A stretch of 64,000 bases of DNA from Zanthoxylum bungeanum (Eukaryota; Streptophyta; Magnoliopsida; Sapindales; Rutaceae), in the NCBI GenBank assembly GCA_019454045.1, contig SKCR01047751.1, positions 1 to 64,000 on the forward strand, given 5' to 3'. A program made the translations under genes and the position numbers. Shown here piece by piece: positions 20,869 through 31,935 of the stretch (positions within the stretch are counted from its first letter, which is position 1; each line of letters starts with the position of its first letter). The notes under the pieces were generated by a model. That model was not told where the DNA came from. It did no database searches and saw only the letters and a list, made by a program, of their open reading frames with translations.

Positions 20869-21180
20869 TGAGTGGCCGATTAAGACTGAAAGCTAATCCT
20901 CTGTGTTAACCAATCAAGATCCCTGAGTTGTTGCTGATTAAATCCCTAAATGACTGTCGATCTGATCTCTGAGTGTTAATCGATCAAAACCTCTGAGAGT
21001 AGCCATTCAGATCCCTGAGTGTAAACGTACAAAACCTTAAGTAGCTGAATGATCCCTTAGTGGCCGAACAAGACTCATAGTGGACGATCCCTTAGTGGCC
21101 GAACAACACTCAAAGTGACCGAACGCTGTGTGGCCGAACAATATCTTGTTTGGCCGATCAATTTTTGAAGTTGCCATCTG
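20869..21180 (+). repeat. Leader of F made of degenerate short repeats
   Basis: Between the primer site and gag the sequence repeats two words many times: gtggccga (about six forms, e.g. 20871, 21062, 21085, 21134) and ccctgagt/ctctgag (about seven forms), often with gatcaaaacct between. Unit length is roughly 20-35 bp and imperfect. Confidence 0.7.
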
Positions 21181-21203
21181 AGATTCTAGGGTTAAAAATT
21201 GAA

Positions 21204-21975
21204 ATGTCGACTATCAAACTAGAAGTCGATATCCTTGACGGAAAATGGGACTTTACCACATGGAAAAAGAAAATGAGAGTATTGCTTTCCCACCACAAGG
21301 TGGCTTTGGCACTGGAACCCGACCTCGAAAAATGGCCAAAGATGGAAAATGATGTGAAGGCCGAAATATCGGAAGAGGCTTACAACCTGATCTTCTTTCA
21401 TTTGGGAGACTCAATCATCAGAAAAGTTGATGGAATGGACACTGCCATTCAACTCTGGGGTAAACTTGAGTCTTTTTATTCTGTTATTTCTGCTCCAAAT
21501 TTAGTTTTCTTGAAAGGAAATTTTTTAACAACAAGATGAACACAAATAAGTCTATAGATGATAGCCTGGATGAATTCACAAAAATTACTCAAATTCTTAA
21601 AGGAACTGACCAAGCTTTAGGAGATTCCAGTAAAGCGATGATTTTACTAAATTCACTACCTGAAGAATATAGTGTCGTAAAGAACTTACTTCAGTACATT
21701 GGAGTCATCCCTAGGCTAGAATTAGTAATATCTGGGATAAGGGCTAGAGAGTTAGAACTTAGAGTCAGTATGAGAGGTGGAACGAACCTCTTCGTGAAAG
21801 GAAAAAATGACAGGAAATACAATTGGTAGAATAATAATCCACCAAATAACCAAGAATCTAAAGGGAAGAAAAAGAATAAACATAATAAGAATAAGAACAG
21901 TGGAAAGAAATGCTATCACTGTGGGAAGGAGGAACACCTTAAAAAGAATTGCTATAAATTTCTTAGGGAATAGAA
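21204..21975 (+). pseudogene. Copia F gag
   Basis: The likely start is the Met of MSTIKLEVDILDG at 21204 rather than the earlier in-frame ATG at 21150, because Copia gag proteins of this type begin close to the (F/L)DG motif. DFTTWKKKMRVLL follows, then a break at 21540 and a second frame 21536-21829 (SLDEFTKITQILKG, ILLNSLPEEY). The zinc knuckle CYHCGKEEHLKKNC is in a third frame near 21910-21950. Two frameshifts or stops split the protein. Confidence 0.88.
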
Positions 21976-21994
21976 AAATGAAGGCAGCGCTACT

Positions 21995-22270
21995 GTGGAT
22001 GCCGAAAATGGGTCAATTTGCCTATCTGAGGCATTGACCGTGTCTAGTGATCATATTAGCAGAGAATGGATACTGGACTTAGGGTGCTCCTTCCACATGA
22101 GTACATCTAGGGACTCGTTTATCAACTTTAAAAATTCAGACCAAGGGACTATGTATATGAGAAATTACAATATTTGTAGAATACAGGGAGTAGGGGATAT
22201 AACGCTCAAACTCAATGATGGTAAAATTTGGATCCTTACTGATGTTAGATATGTACCTGAATTAAAATGA
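21995..22270 (+). pseudogene. Copia F protease
   Basis: Ninety-one codons with WILDLGCSFHMSTSRD, where Copia proteases have W(I/L)LDSGCSxH. The Ser of the active triad is Leu. GVGDITLKLNDGKIWILTDVRYVPELK, the last block, is present; a stop replaces the following Arg/Lys codon. Confidence 0.85.
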
Positions 22271-22439
22271 AACTTAATACTAGGAACTGTAGATGAATTA
22301 GGTTTCACAAATAAAGCACACCAAGGAAACATGTACATATCTAAGGGTAAAAAACTAATCCTAAGTGGTATTAAAAGAAACAGATTATATATATTGAATG
22401 GACACCATGTATTCTCAGAAAAACACATTTCTGTCATAA

Positions 22440-23376
22440 CTTCTAATGTTGATATGACTGATATTTCGCACTTGAGACTTGGCCATATTGGCCCGAAAGG
22501 CATGTAGTTACTCAGTAAGTAGGGACAATTTGGAAATGACCAGTTGAAGCCACTAGACTTTTGTGAGATCTGTGTGTTGGGCAAACAGCACAGATAGAGC
22601 TTTCCAATTGGAATTCACTTGTCAAAAGCCTTCCTGGAGTATCTACATTTTGATCTATGGAGACCGGCCAAGGTCCTAACACATGGGGGTAAGAAATACT
22701 TTCTTTCTATTGTTGATGATTACAGTAGGAAAGTATGGAAATTGTTGTTAAAATCAAAGGATGAAGCTTTGGTAAAGTTTAAAGATTGGAACGTTTTAGT
22801 ATAAAATCAAACTAATAACAAAGTGAAAATCTTGAGAACAGATAATGGCTTAGAATTTGTAATAATGAGTTTGATCAATACTGTACGAGTGAGGGTATCC
22901 TGAGACATAGGACTGTAAGAAACACTCCACAAAAAAATGGAGTTGCACAAAGAATGAATAGAACCCTATTAGAAAAGATTAGATGTCTTTTATTCTCATC
23001 TGAACTCCCAATGCCTTTTTGGGGTGAGGCTCTTAATATTGTAACACATCTAGTTAACCTTAGCCCTAATAGCTCAATCCAGTTTAAGAGTCCTGAAGAG
23101 ATTTGGTCTGGTAGAACACAAAAACTAGCCCACCGTAGAGTGTTTGGTTGTGAAGCTTATGCTCATCCATGCATAAGAAAACTTGAACCAAGGTCACTTA
23201 AGTTTGTTTTCATAGGATACCAAGAAGGAACAAAAGGGTACAGGTTATGGGAAAGAGAGTCGTCTGGAATAAAAATTATAGTTAGTAGGGATGTTATATT
23301 CAATGAACTTTGTTTTCCTTGTAAAACTACTAACAAGAATGTAGGTGCCTTAGAAAATGATCTAGCAAATTTTTGA
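22440..23376 (+). pseudogene. Copia F integrase
   Basis: Fragments in order: LRLGHIGPKGM (zinc-finger His), FCEICVLGKQ (zinc-finger Cys pair), HFDLWRPAKV (the Asp region), YFLSIVDDYSRKVW, then ILRTDNGLEF near 22835-22860 (second Asp), NTPQKNGVAQRMNRTLLEKI at 22930-22990 (catalytic Glu region, here Gln), and the C-terminal WSGRTQKLAHRRVFGCEAYAH block. At least three stops interrupt it. Confidence 0.88.
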
Positions 23377-23545
23377 CCTTGTAGGTGGAACTCATATGCA
23401 GGTGGAGCCAAGCCCACCAAAGGCCGCTGCTAAAGCTGGTGGCAGGCTAGGGACAAGACATTTGAGGACGCCCATCTATGAGCAATAACCCTGAAGAAAA
23501 TAGAAATTAAGTGTCTGATATGTAAGAAAAAATGAAGAGGACACG

Positions 23546-24397
23546 GTGGATCAATTGGATCAAAATCAACAGAATGAATCATATGAGCAACATGATGAAA
23601 CACCACAAGACACATTGGTCAATTACCAGCTAGCAAGAGATAGAAGTAAGAGGCGGGTAAAACCTCATACCATGTATGATTACTCAACTAATGATTTATA
23701 CTTTTGTGCATTAATATCAAGCCATGATATAAATGGAATAGAACCTGCTAGCTTCGGAGAGGCATTGAGATCTACCCATAAACATGAATGGGAAGCGGCC
23801 ATGAAAGAAGAGATGTATTCTCTTAGAAAAAACCAAACCTGGATTTTGGTTCATAAACCTAAAAACCAGAAGTTGGTTGAGTGCAAGTGGTTGTTTAAAG
23901 TCAAAGAAGGAATATTGCCTAGTGACCCTGTTAGGTTTAAAGCCATACTTGTAGAAAAAGGATTTACTCAGAGGGAAGGGGTAGACTATAATGAAATTTT
24001 CTCACCTGTAGTTAAATTTAAGAATATTAGGATGATGTTAGCTCTAATACTTCAGTATAGCCTCGAATTTGAACAATTAGATGTAAAAATTGCTTTCTTA
24101 CATTGAGAACTAGAAGATAAAATTTATATGTCTCAACCTAAAGGTTTTGTAGATAAAAACCATCCCGAGTATGTGTGCTTGCTCAATAAATCCTTATATG
24201 ACCGTAAAGAGTCTCCTAGGCAATGGTACAAAAGATTTGATACGTTTCTGCTCAATATTGGATTTGTTAGAAGTAAATATGATAGTTGCTTCTATTTCAT
24301 GCTTAATGATAAATGTCTTGTATACTTGTTATGGTATGATGATGATATGCTTCTAATCACTAAATCAATGAATGCAATAAACTTAAGAAATAATTGA
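23546..24397 (+). pseudogene. Copia F reverse transcriptase
   Basis: Frame 23546-24106 holds EWEAAMKEEMYSL, VECKWLFKVKEG, RFKAILVEKGFTQREGVDYNE and the LDVKIAFLH block, then a TGA where a Gly is usual. Frame 24128-24397 holds YMSQPKGFVD, LNKSLYDRKESPRQW and YLLWYDDDMLLI; the catalytic YVDD box reads YDDD. The second Asp pair is kept, but the Val position is changed. Confidence 0.9.
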
Positions 24398-24399
24398 AC

Positions 24400-25275
24400 A
24401 GTGAATTTTACATGAAAGACCTATGTAGTGCTAAAAGAATTCTAGGTATGACCATTGATAGAGATATAAGTAAAAATTATATGAAAATACATCAGTCCAT
24501 ATATTTGCAAAAGATAGCATCTAGGTTTGGGGTAAGTGGTTGTAAGCCTGTTAGTTAGCCACTTACGAGTCATTTTATTTTGTCTAAATCCCAAAGCCCA
24601 GCTAATAGGTCTGAAATGATTAAAATGGAAAATGTATCTTATGAAAATGCTATAGGTTCTGTGATGTATGTCATGATTAGTACTAGACCTGATTTTTCTT
24701 ATATTGTATCTTTGGTGAGTAGATTTATGTCTAATCCGAGAGGGACACACTGGAGTGCTTTGCAGTGGTTATTAAGATACATAAATACAACATTTGACTA
24801 ATGTTTTAGACTTAGTAAGGTATGTGGATTCTGATTTTGTAGGTGACAGAGACTCAAGAAAGTCAACTACAACATATTATTTCACTTTTTGTGGAAACTG
24901 CATCAGTTGGAAGTCGAGTCAGCAACCCTTAGTTACGCTTTCAACTACTAAAGCTGAATATGTAGCCATAACTGATGTGTTCAAGGAAGCCATGTGGCTT
25001 CAAGGTATCTTAACTGAAATACAACAGCTTCGTGGAAGACAGTTGTGTGTTTTGAAAGTCAGAGTGCAATATATTTGAGCAAAAATCTGGTACATCATGA
25101 GAGAACTAAGCATGTGGACGTAAAGTGTCATTTTGTGGGGGAAATCGTCTCAAGTAGTAAGATTGAGATAAAAAAGATCCGAACTGAGGATAACCCATCG
25201 GATATTGGGATAAAAATTATTACTGTCGTCAAACTCTCCCACTGTATGAAGTTGTTGCATGTGGGGGCTGGCTGA
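24400..25275 (+). pseudogene. Copia F RNase H
   Basis: Frames 24580-24801 (SYENAIGSVMYVMISTRPDFSYIVSLVSRFM), 24794-25078 (VDSDFVGDRDSRKSTTTYYF, STTKAEYVAITDVFKEAMWL with catalytic Asp and Glu) and 25045-25275 (SAIYLSKNLVHHERTKHVDVKCHFV) together cover RNase H. Two small frame changes separate them. Domain order and content are those of Copia elements. Confidence 0.9.
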
Positions 25276-25380
25276 CCTTGCAGCCGACATGAACAATGAT
25301 GGAAATAAGTGAGTTTATTGCACTAGCTTGACCCTAACGCATGCAGATATATGTGTAGAAGCGATGGGTCTTACGACTTC

Positions 25381-25391
25381 AAGGTGGAGAT
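25381..25391 (+). other. Polypurine tract of F
   Basis: AAGGTGGAGAT directly before the 3' LTR start TGTAAAATG. Confidence 0.85.
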
Positions 25392-25984
25392 TGTAAAATG
25401 TTAAGCCTTTTTCCTTTTGTTTGTTACACCCGTTGGATGAGTGACATGTGGCTCAATCTCCACATTTACTTAAATACCTATTTTGCTCACCATATATAAA
25501 GGCTACTAGGGTTGAGTAAAAATAGTGACAATTGCGTTATCTTTTTTTTTCTCTGATTTCTCATATTCTTGTTTGGCTTCTTGTTCTGTCATTGAGCCAA
25601 ATCCTTGATCTAAGTTGTGTAATTTCCATGGTAAATTAGCTTGTTGGCCGGATAGTCTTGGTGATTGACTAACTGGCAGCCACTGGATTTTTGTGTAGAG
25701 ATCGGCACTGTAAGAGATTAGGGTTCATCTTGTTTTGTTTTTTAATTTGGGGAAAATTGTTGTTGTAACTTTGTTCAAGGTTTTTTTGTAATCTTGATTC
25801 TATATTAGTGCAGTGCGCTCCTTTTTTCCGGAGTTCAACATGAATGTAGTCTGAATCTTTCAGGCGCACCATGATAAAATCTTGTGCTCTTGTGTGTGAA
25901 TGTTTTGTTGGCTTGATCTTGAGTTGTGTAATCGGTGATATATTGTTGATTGAAAAAGAAACCGAAAATAGAGACTGAGTTTAA
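25392..25984 (+). repeat. 3' LTR of F, main part
   Basis: 593 bp matching the first 593 bp of the 5' LTR. It stops after tttaa, where the solo LTR S1 begins. The last nine bases of the LTR reappear at 28512-28520. Confidence 0.92.
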
Positions 25985-28506
25985 TGTTGGAAATGGTGAT
26001 CGAGCGCCATTCAATTTTTTGTATGAATATTTGATATTTATGCAATATACTATTTATTTTATCATGGTTATTTATTTATTAATATGGTATAACTCTTATT
26101 TTTATTATATATTGTAAATATAAAAATTAGATTACTCTAAGAGTTAGAGATTTCGAGTTACACTCGGAACCTTATATGAAATTAGTGAAGACCAGAGAGT
26201 GACAACATATGGTGATATAGTTTCAAGAGTTGCAAATGGTGTTGAGAAATATCACACATTCTCTCGAATATAAATTATTCCTAGTCTAGATATATTGACA
26301 TGGGTCGGTCATTATATTGGTAAGACTAGTGCATTGTCTATATATGTAATGGACATATGGTTTGTCTCAATGGACTGTGAGCTTAGAGGAAGTTCGTATA
26401 GAAATGCAGATATTCATTAATTGAATGAGTATTGAACAAACTCATAAAAGATGACTAATAGATATTCCATTAAATTGTCAATAGTTATCTTTTCGAGTTG
26501 AGTAGTTATTGTGGTCCTTTGACTTATGACACCACGATGGTTTTATGAGTGATCCTATGTGCCTGATACCATGCATGTCAGAGACCTTTCATGGTCTGGC
26601 CTCTGGATGACTGTTAGGTATAGACCGATGCTTACGAAGATCGGTGTGTCTTAAGATGAGGATTTTTCAGTCCATATGGTTGGACTTTGTTTCTAGAAAT
26701 TTTCAGAATATATTGTGGATATCTTTTGGCCGAAAATTCGTAAAAGAAATTGTTTCTTTAACATTATAAATTATATTGAAAAAGAGTTTTTCATATATTA
26801 TTTATTATGGAATATAATTATAAAAGTTTATTTTATATTGAGTAGATAAGGTTTTGACAGTATAACTATAACCTTACTCAATTGGAAACAGAAATGACGA
26901 AAGGATTATACATTAGCGTTTTAACCTCGACTTGTTTGGTTCGACGTGTCGTGTTGTTTAGTCATGATTTGTAGGTGGACAGGCCTTCATGAAATATGTA
27001 TACAAGTATATGAGATATATATGTAAATATATTCGTAACAACCAAACGTGAACCTAGAGAGTTCCATTATATTGAGTTTACTCGTTGAGCACTAGGGCGA
27101 CCTCTCGTCAAATGTTGACAAAGTATTTTTTTTTTTTAGTTTTAGGATTAAACTATTTGATTCGATAATTTATGAGATGAATTGAATTAATTAATTTTAT
27201 ATCAAGAGTTGATATAAGTTTATTGTATAATAGATGTAAATTTGATTTTCATTAAATTAGAAATTAATTTGTGAATTAATTTAATTGTTAAATTAATATA
27301 CAAGATTAATTACTTGGCTTATACAAATAAAGCTTTTAATTAGTTAAAGTAACTAAGGTAAAGCAATTGAATTATTTGGTTAAAATAACTAAATGAATCA
27401 TAAAGGTAACTAAGTTTATTTTTGGTGAGATATTAACTAAGTTGACTTTTGGTGAGATATTATTATTTTTGTTTTAACCTTGGTCAAGTTAAGTGTTTTT
27501 ACTGTATGAGATAGAAACAAATATCTTCTTGACCATGATTAATTTGCTTTATTGCTTTGGTTTAGCATTTCTTTATTTGATATATAAATCAAACAAAAAG
27601 TAAAGGGTTAGTAACAAGTCAACAAAAAGCAAAACTCTCTCCCTGGAAAAACACCCACTGCCGTGAGCTTGTGAAGCATAACGGCTGCGTTTTTTTGCTT
27701 CATTTTGTTCATAAAAAATAAGCCAAATCACTCACCAAAATTACCCAAATAAATTATCATGAGCTTCAAATTAATCTTTAAGAGTTAAAGGTTGATTCTT
27801 GTTCTTGAAATTCTTGAAGTTGTTCAAGTTTTTCCTAGGGTTCAAGAGTTGAATTTTGGGGAAAATTTTGTTGCCACTTCTTGAGTGATCAAACCACCTT
27901 TTGATCACCAATACTTGTTCTTGAGTTGTTTAATTTGGTGGAATTTGAAGAAAGCTCAAAGCTTGGAGGAATTGGAAGAGCTTGGAGGTAAAATTTCAAT
28001 CAATTGGCAAAGATTGTTGGTATATTTAATTTGTCAATTTATTTGTTGAATTTGTTGATTATTTTGTTGAGAAAAATTGTTGTGGAAGTGTTGGATAAAT
28101 TGGAAGCATTTATGTGAGGATTAGAAGCATTCAAGTGTTGAAAATTGATATATTTTGATATGCTAATTTTTGTATGCTTGGAATAATTTTGCAAGAGTTG
28201 GAAATTATTTTGAATGCTTGGATTAATTTTTTCAAGAATTGGAAAATTAATTTTAGTTTGTTTGTATTATTTTTAAGTGTTGGAAATAATTTTAATGCTT
28301 AGATTAATTTGTCAAGAATTGTAAAATTGATTAAAGTGTGTTTAAAATTTTAATTATACTTATGGTAAATTTTTTGACGCATGGAAAATATTTTTAGTGC
28401 ATTAGGAAAATTTTAAGTTAAAATAATAATTAAAAAAATTTATTCGTTCAAGATTTGATCTCGGGAGGGTTCCGCTGCGTTCGGCATTGCCATTCCTTAC
28501 ACAACA
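25985..28506 (+). repeat. Solo LTR S1 (2.5 kb), nested in the F 3' LTR
   Basis: Starts TGTTGGAAATGGTGATC and ends CCTTACACAACA. Flanking 5-bp repeats are tttaa (25980-25984) and ttcaa (28507-28511). There is no primer site after it and no coding frame within it. It shares the phrase ttccgctgcg near its end with the B-family LTRs, so it may be a related Copia LTR. Orientation is inferred from that match. Confidence 0.85.
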
Positions 28507-28511
28507 TTCAA

Positions 28512-28520
28512 AACGTAACA
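28512..28520 (+). repeat. 3' LTR of F, last nine bases
   Basis: aacgtaaca matches the 5' LTR end aatgtaaca with one C/T difference. Together with 25392-25984 it restores exactly the 602-bp length of the 5' LTR. Confidence 0.85.
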
Positions 28521-28570
28521 ATATGATTAACGTGGTACTTACGATGCATTAAAATTTTTCTTGAACATTA

Positions 28571-29364
28571 GATCTCTTGCAAAGATACCTATGGAAGCAG
28601 AGGAATACATATACGATACAGCCCTTGAAAACAAAATTATTCACTTCCGAGGAATTGGAAAAGGCTACTAATAATTCAATATAAATCGAATACATGGTCA
28701 ATGTGGTCAAGGCACTGTCTACAAATGGATGTTGGCAGATGAATTCATCAATGAGGTTGTAATTTTATCTCAAATTAACCACAAAAATGTTGTTAAGTTG
28801 CTAGGTTGTTGCTTAGAAACCGAAATTCCTCTTTTGGTTTATGAGTTTATTCCCAACAAAACTCTCTTTCAATACATACATGATCAAAGTGAGGAGTTTC
28901 CAATTACATGGGAAATGCGGTTGCGCATTGCTGTTGAAGTTTCAAGTGTTGTATCCTATCTGCATTATTCTGCTTCCATACCCATTTATCATCGAGATAT
29001 CAAGTCTACAAATATAATCTTGGTTGATAAATATCACGCCAAAGTTTCAGATTTTGGGGCTTCAAGATCTATGGCAGTTGATCAAACACATGTGACTACT
29101 CAAGTCCATGGCATATTTAGATATTTAGATCCAGAGTATTTTTGGTCAAGTCAATTTACTGAGAAAAGTGATGTTTATAGCTTTGGAGTAGTTCTTGCTG
29201 AGTTATTAACAGGAGAAAGACCAATTTGTTTGGTAAATTTTGAAGAATAAAAAAGTTTAGCAACATATTTTCCATGTGCAATGAAAGAAAATAATTTGTT
29301 TGAAATCCTCGATGCTCATGTCCTCAAGGAAGGTTTCCAAGGTGAGATTATAACAGTTGCTAAA
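28571..29364 (+). pseudogene. Wall-associated-kinase-like receptor kinase fragment (WAKL)
   Basis: The only host-type protein in the window. WAK-like proteins are plasma-membrane receptor Ser/Thr kinases; this is part of the cytoplasmic kinase domain. Visible in order: [14 protein letters not shown] in one frame, a frameshift, [10 protein letters not shown] (glycine loop), then [33 protein letters not shown] (catalytic loop), KVSDFG (metal-binding Asp), [19 protein letters not shown]. About 20 codons that normally carry the ATP-binding Lys are missing between LAD and EFIN. A TAA lies in frame at 29248. The frame ends at TVAK where element A begins. No extracellular or transmembrane part is present. 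Confidence 0.92.
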
Positions 29365-29735
29365 TGTTGGGATTCACTGATCACTCTAGAGAGTATTTTG
29401 AGGAAAAATCGAATCCAATTCTGTTACTGCAAGAATAGAATTACAAATGTTTACAAACTTGAAACAAATGAAAAAACCTCACTTTCTCTCTGTATTTACA
29501 CTTTTCTGTGATGGATTTTAACAATGGAAATAGACTCAATTTATAGGCAAGGTTGGTTACTATTCACCCCTAATTTGCTCCTTGTGTCATGACTTTTCTT
29601 TGGTTGTTTCACCAAAGTTTGAAACCCACCGAAAGATTGTTTGGAAAACATGTATGAGGGCTTGGTAGTTTGCTAGAGCTTGTGGATGCTAGCTGGATGA
29701 TTGCTGGATGCTTGGGAAGGTTCCATGTAAGTGCA
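29365..29735 (-). repeat. 3' LTR of A (371 bp)
   Basis: On the minus strand it begins TGCACTTACATGG at 29735, right after the polypurine tract, and ends GAATCCCAACA at 29365. A TATA box (CTATAAATTGAG, minus strand) lies near 29536-29547. Confidence 0.75.
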
Positions 29736-29748
29736 TGTCTCCCCCTCT
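29736..29748 (-). other. Polypurine tract of A
   Basis: The minus strand reads AGAGGGGGAGACA directly before the LTR start. Confidence 0.8.
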
Positions 29749-29768
29749 AGCTGCATCTGAAATAATCA

Positions 29769-30420
29769 TTATCTGATATCTATCCCGATTATGTTTCTGC
29801 ACAACTCTAGCTTGTCTCGAGTAACTACCTTTGTTAACATGTCGGATGGATTCTCATATGCATGGATCTTCACTAGTCTCAGCAGTTGTTGATCCATCAC
29901 CTCACGTATCCAGTGATAGCGAATATAAATGTGTTTCGTCCGAAAATGATATATTGAGTTCTTGCTCAAGACTAGAGCACTCTGACTGTCACAATGTATC
30001 TTTTATTTCATTTGCTTGATCCCTAAGTCTTGGAGAAAGTGCTTTAGCCACAACATTTCTTTTCCTGCCTCAGCTACAGCGATGTACTCATCTTCTGTTG
30101 TGGATAATGCAATACACCTCTGCAATCTTGACTGTCATGACACAGCTCTCTTTGTAAAAGTGTAGATGAATCCTGATGTAGATTTCCTACCATCAAGATC
30201 TCATGCCATATCTGAATTTGTATAGCCTTCTAAGATCGGATCAGCTTCCCCCTAACACAGATGAAACTTCGTTGTACCCTTGAGGTACCTGAGAATCCAT
30301 TTGACTACCTCCCAGTGTTGCTTTCCAGTGTTACAGAGAAAACGACTCACTACACCCACTGCGTGTGCAATATCTGGCCTGGTACACACCATTGCATACA
30401 TTAGGCTCCCAACAGCTGAA
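29769..30420 (-). pseudogene. Copia A RNase H
   Basis: The frame 29969-29769 holds the C-terminal block (YHWIREVMDQQLLRLVKIHA, NPSDMLTK). Upstream, in broken frames, lie GRKSTSGFIYTF, STTEDEYIAVAEAGKEMLWL with the catalytic Glu and the SAVGSLMYAMVCTRPDIAHA linker. Two or three stops or frameshifts are present. Confidence 0.85.
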
Positions 30421-30429
30421 GATTATGGT

Positions 30430-31300
30430 GTTGCTGACATTTCCTCTATCTCTTTCTTGGATGAGGGGCACGAATTCTTGCTTAATTTGAAATGGTGCGC
30501 TAGCAGAACGCTGACTGGTTTGGCTTTCTATATATCGAACCTCCTGATTATCCGTTCAATATACCTCTCATGTGAAAGCCATAACTTCTTATTCTGTCTG
30601 TCACGAACAATCTCCATTCCTAAAATCTGTTGAACTAGCCCTAAATCTTTCATGTCGAAAGACTTGGAGAGTTCATTCTTCAGCTGATTGATCTTCACTG
30701 ATTCTTGTCTAACAATCAACATGTCATCTACATACAATATAAGAGCAACAAAATTTCCATCTAGAAACCTCTGAATGTATACACACTAATCTGTTACAGT
30801 TCTTTTGTAGCTTTGACCCTTCATGAATGAGTTAAACTTCTTGTACCACTGCCTCGATGCTTGCTTGAGCCCGTACAAGCTATTTTTCAGCTTGCAAACA
30901 AGATTTTCTTTTCCTGAAACCTTGAATCATTTTGGCTGCTCCATGTAGATTTCTTCATTCAGATCACCATAAAGAAATGATTTTTTGACATTCATCTATT
31001 CAAGCTCCAAGTTCAATCTGGCTACCAATCCTAGGATGACTCAGATTGAAGCCATTTTTACCACTGGTGAAAATACTCATCAAAGTCAATTCCCTTTTTT
31101 GTAGGAATCCTTTGACCACTAGCCGAGCATTGTGCTTCATCACTTTTCCGCTGCCATCTTTCTTGAGCTTGAACACCCATTTTTTCTTCAGTTCCTTCAT
31201 TCCATGTGGGTGCTTGACTATCTCATAAGTGTTATTTTTCTGAAGAGATTCTATTTCATCCTGCATTGCCTGCAACCATTTGTCTTTGTCTTTATGAGAT
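30430..31300 (-). pseudogene. Copia A reverse transcriptase
   Basis: Frame 30737-30528 carries the catalytic box MYVDDMLI and MKDLGLVQQILGMEI. Frame 31275-31000 carries the N-terminus (MQDEIESLQKNNTYEIV, KKKWVFKLKKDGSG, ARLVVKGFLQK). Between them [28 protein letters not shown] can be read with stops. The YVDD motif is intact. Confidence 0.88.
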
Positions 31301-31599
31301 ACAACTTCGTTGAAGGTTTCTGGCTCCCTATTGTCAGTAATCAGAATGTATTCTGATCCTGAGTATCTGGCTGATGGAATCCAGCCTCTCTTAGATCTTC
31401 ATACTGGAGGTTCTGGCTGTCTGTTGTCATCCAGATTTATGGATAATCCTGAAGCCTCTGATGGAGCAGGCTGCAGCTCTCCACTGCTCAATAGTTCCTT
31501 CATCTGGTTCTGCTTCTGGTATATCTTGTACCCCATCATCATTTGTGGCCACTGGTGTTGGTGCTGGGGTTGTGTCTAGATTTGCATGGCATTATGTGC

Positions 31600-31935
31600 A
31601 CTGGTTTTAGAAGACATCTTAGGTTTTCAATGTCTTCTATTGTCTGGTCTTCAAGAAACACTATATCCCTGCTTCTGATGACCTTCATTTACTTCGGGTC
31701 CCATGGCATGTATCCAAATTCTTCGTTTCCATAGCCTATTAAGATGCATGGAGTAGTCCTTGCATCGAGCTTTTGCCTGAGCTCCTTGGATACATGTGCA
31801 AAGGCTAAACATCCGAATATTCTGTGGTGAGAGTATAAGGGATTCTTACCAGACCACATTTTCTTCAGAATCTCAAAGTTCAACGGTACAGATGGTGATC
31901 GGTTGATCTTGTAGTAGGCGGCACGAACAGATTCT
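31600..31935 (-). pseudogene. Copia A integrase C-terminus
   Basis: Frame 31883-31689 and its upstream extension to 31935 contain INRSPSVPLNFEILKKMWSG, HHRIFGCLAFAHV, RTTPCILIGYGNEEFGY, the conserved end of Copia integrase. The domain is cut at 31935 by the 5' LTR of B1, and its preceding residues are found at 41519-41560. Confidence 0.88.

Larger units (their letters stand above)
20253..28520 (+). mobile_element. Ty1/Copia retrotransposon F with a solo LTR nested in its 3' LTR
   Basis: Complete in outline: 5' LTR 20253-20854, primer site, leader with repeats, gag-protease-integrase-RT-RNase H, polypurine tract, 3' LTR 25392-25984 plus 28512-28520. Both LTRs are 602 bp once the nested S1 and its target duplication are removed. 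Flanking candidate target duplications are ttatg (20248-20252) and atatg (28521-28525), 4 of 5 matching. All genes carry stops or frameshifts, so the copy is dead. Its right end lies 50 bp before the WAKL pseudogene. Confidence 0.9.
29365..31935 (-). mobile_element. Ty1/Copia retrotransposon A, 3' half (minus strand)
   Basis: From right to left: integrase C-terminus, RT, RNase H, polypurine tract, 3' LTR. Its 3' LTR ends inside the WAKL kinase reading frame, so A inserted in that gene; the candidate duplication is ctaaa at 29360-29364. At 31935 A is cut by element B1. A short further piece lies on the other side of B1 at 41519-41560. The 5' part and 5' LTR were not found. Confidence 0.85.

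Noticed and set aside
28729..29250. Kinase frame as a functional gene
   Set aside because: Missing ATP-binding Lys segment, frameshifts, internal stop and truncation by a retrotransposon.
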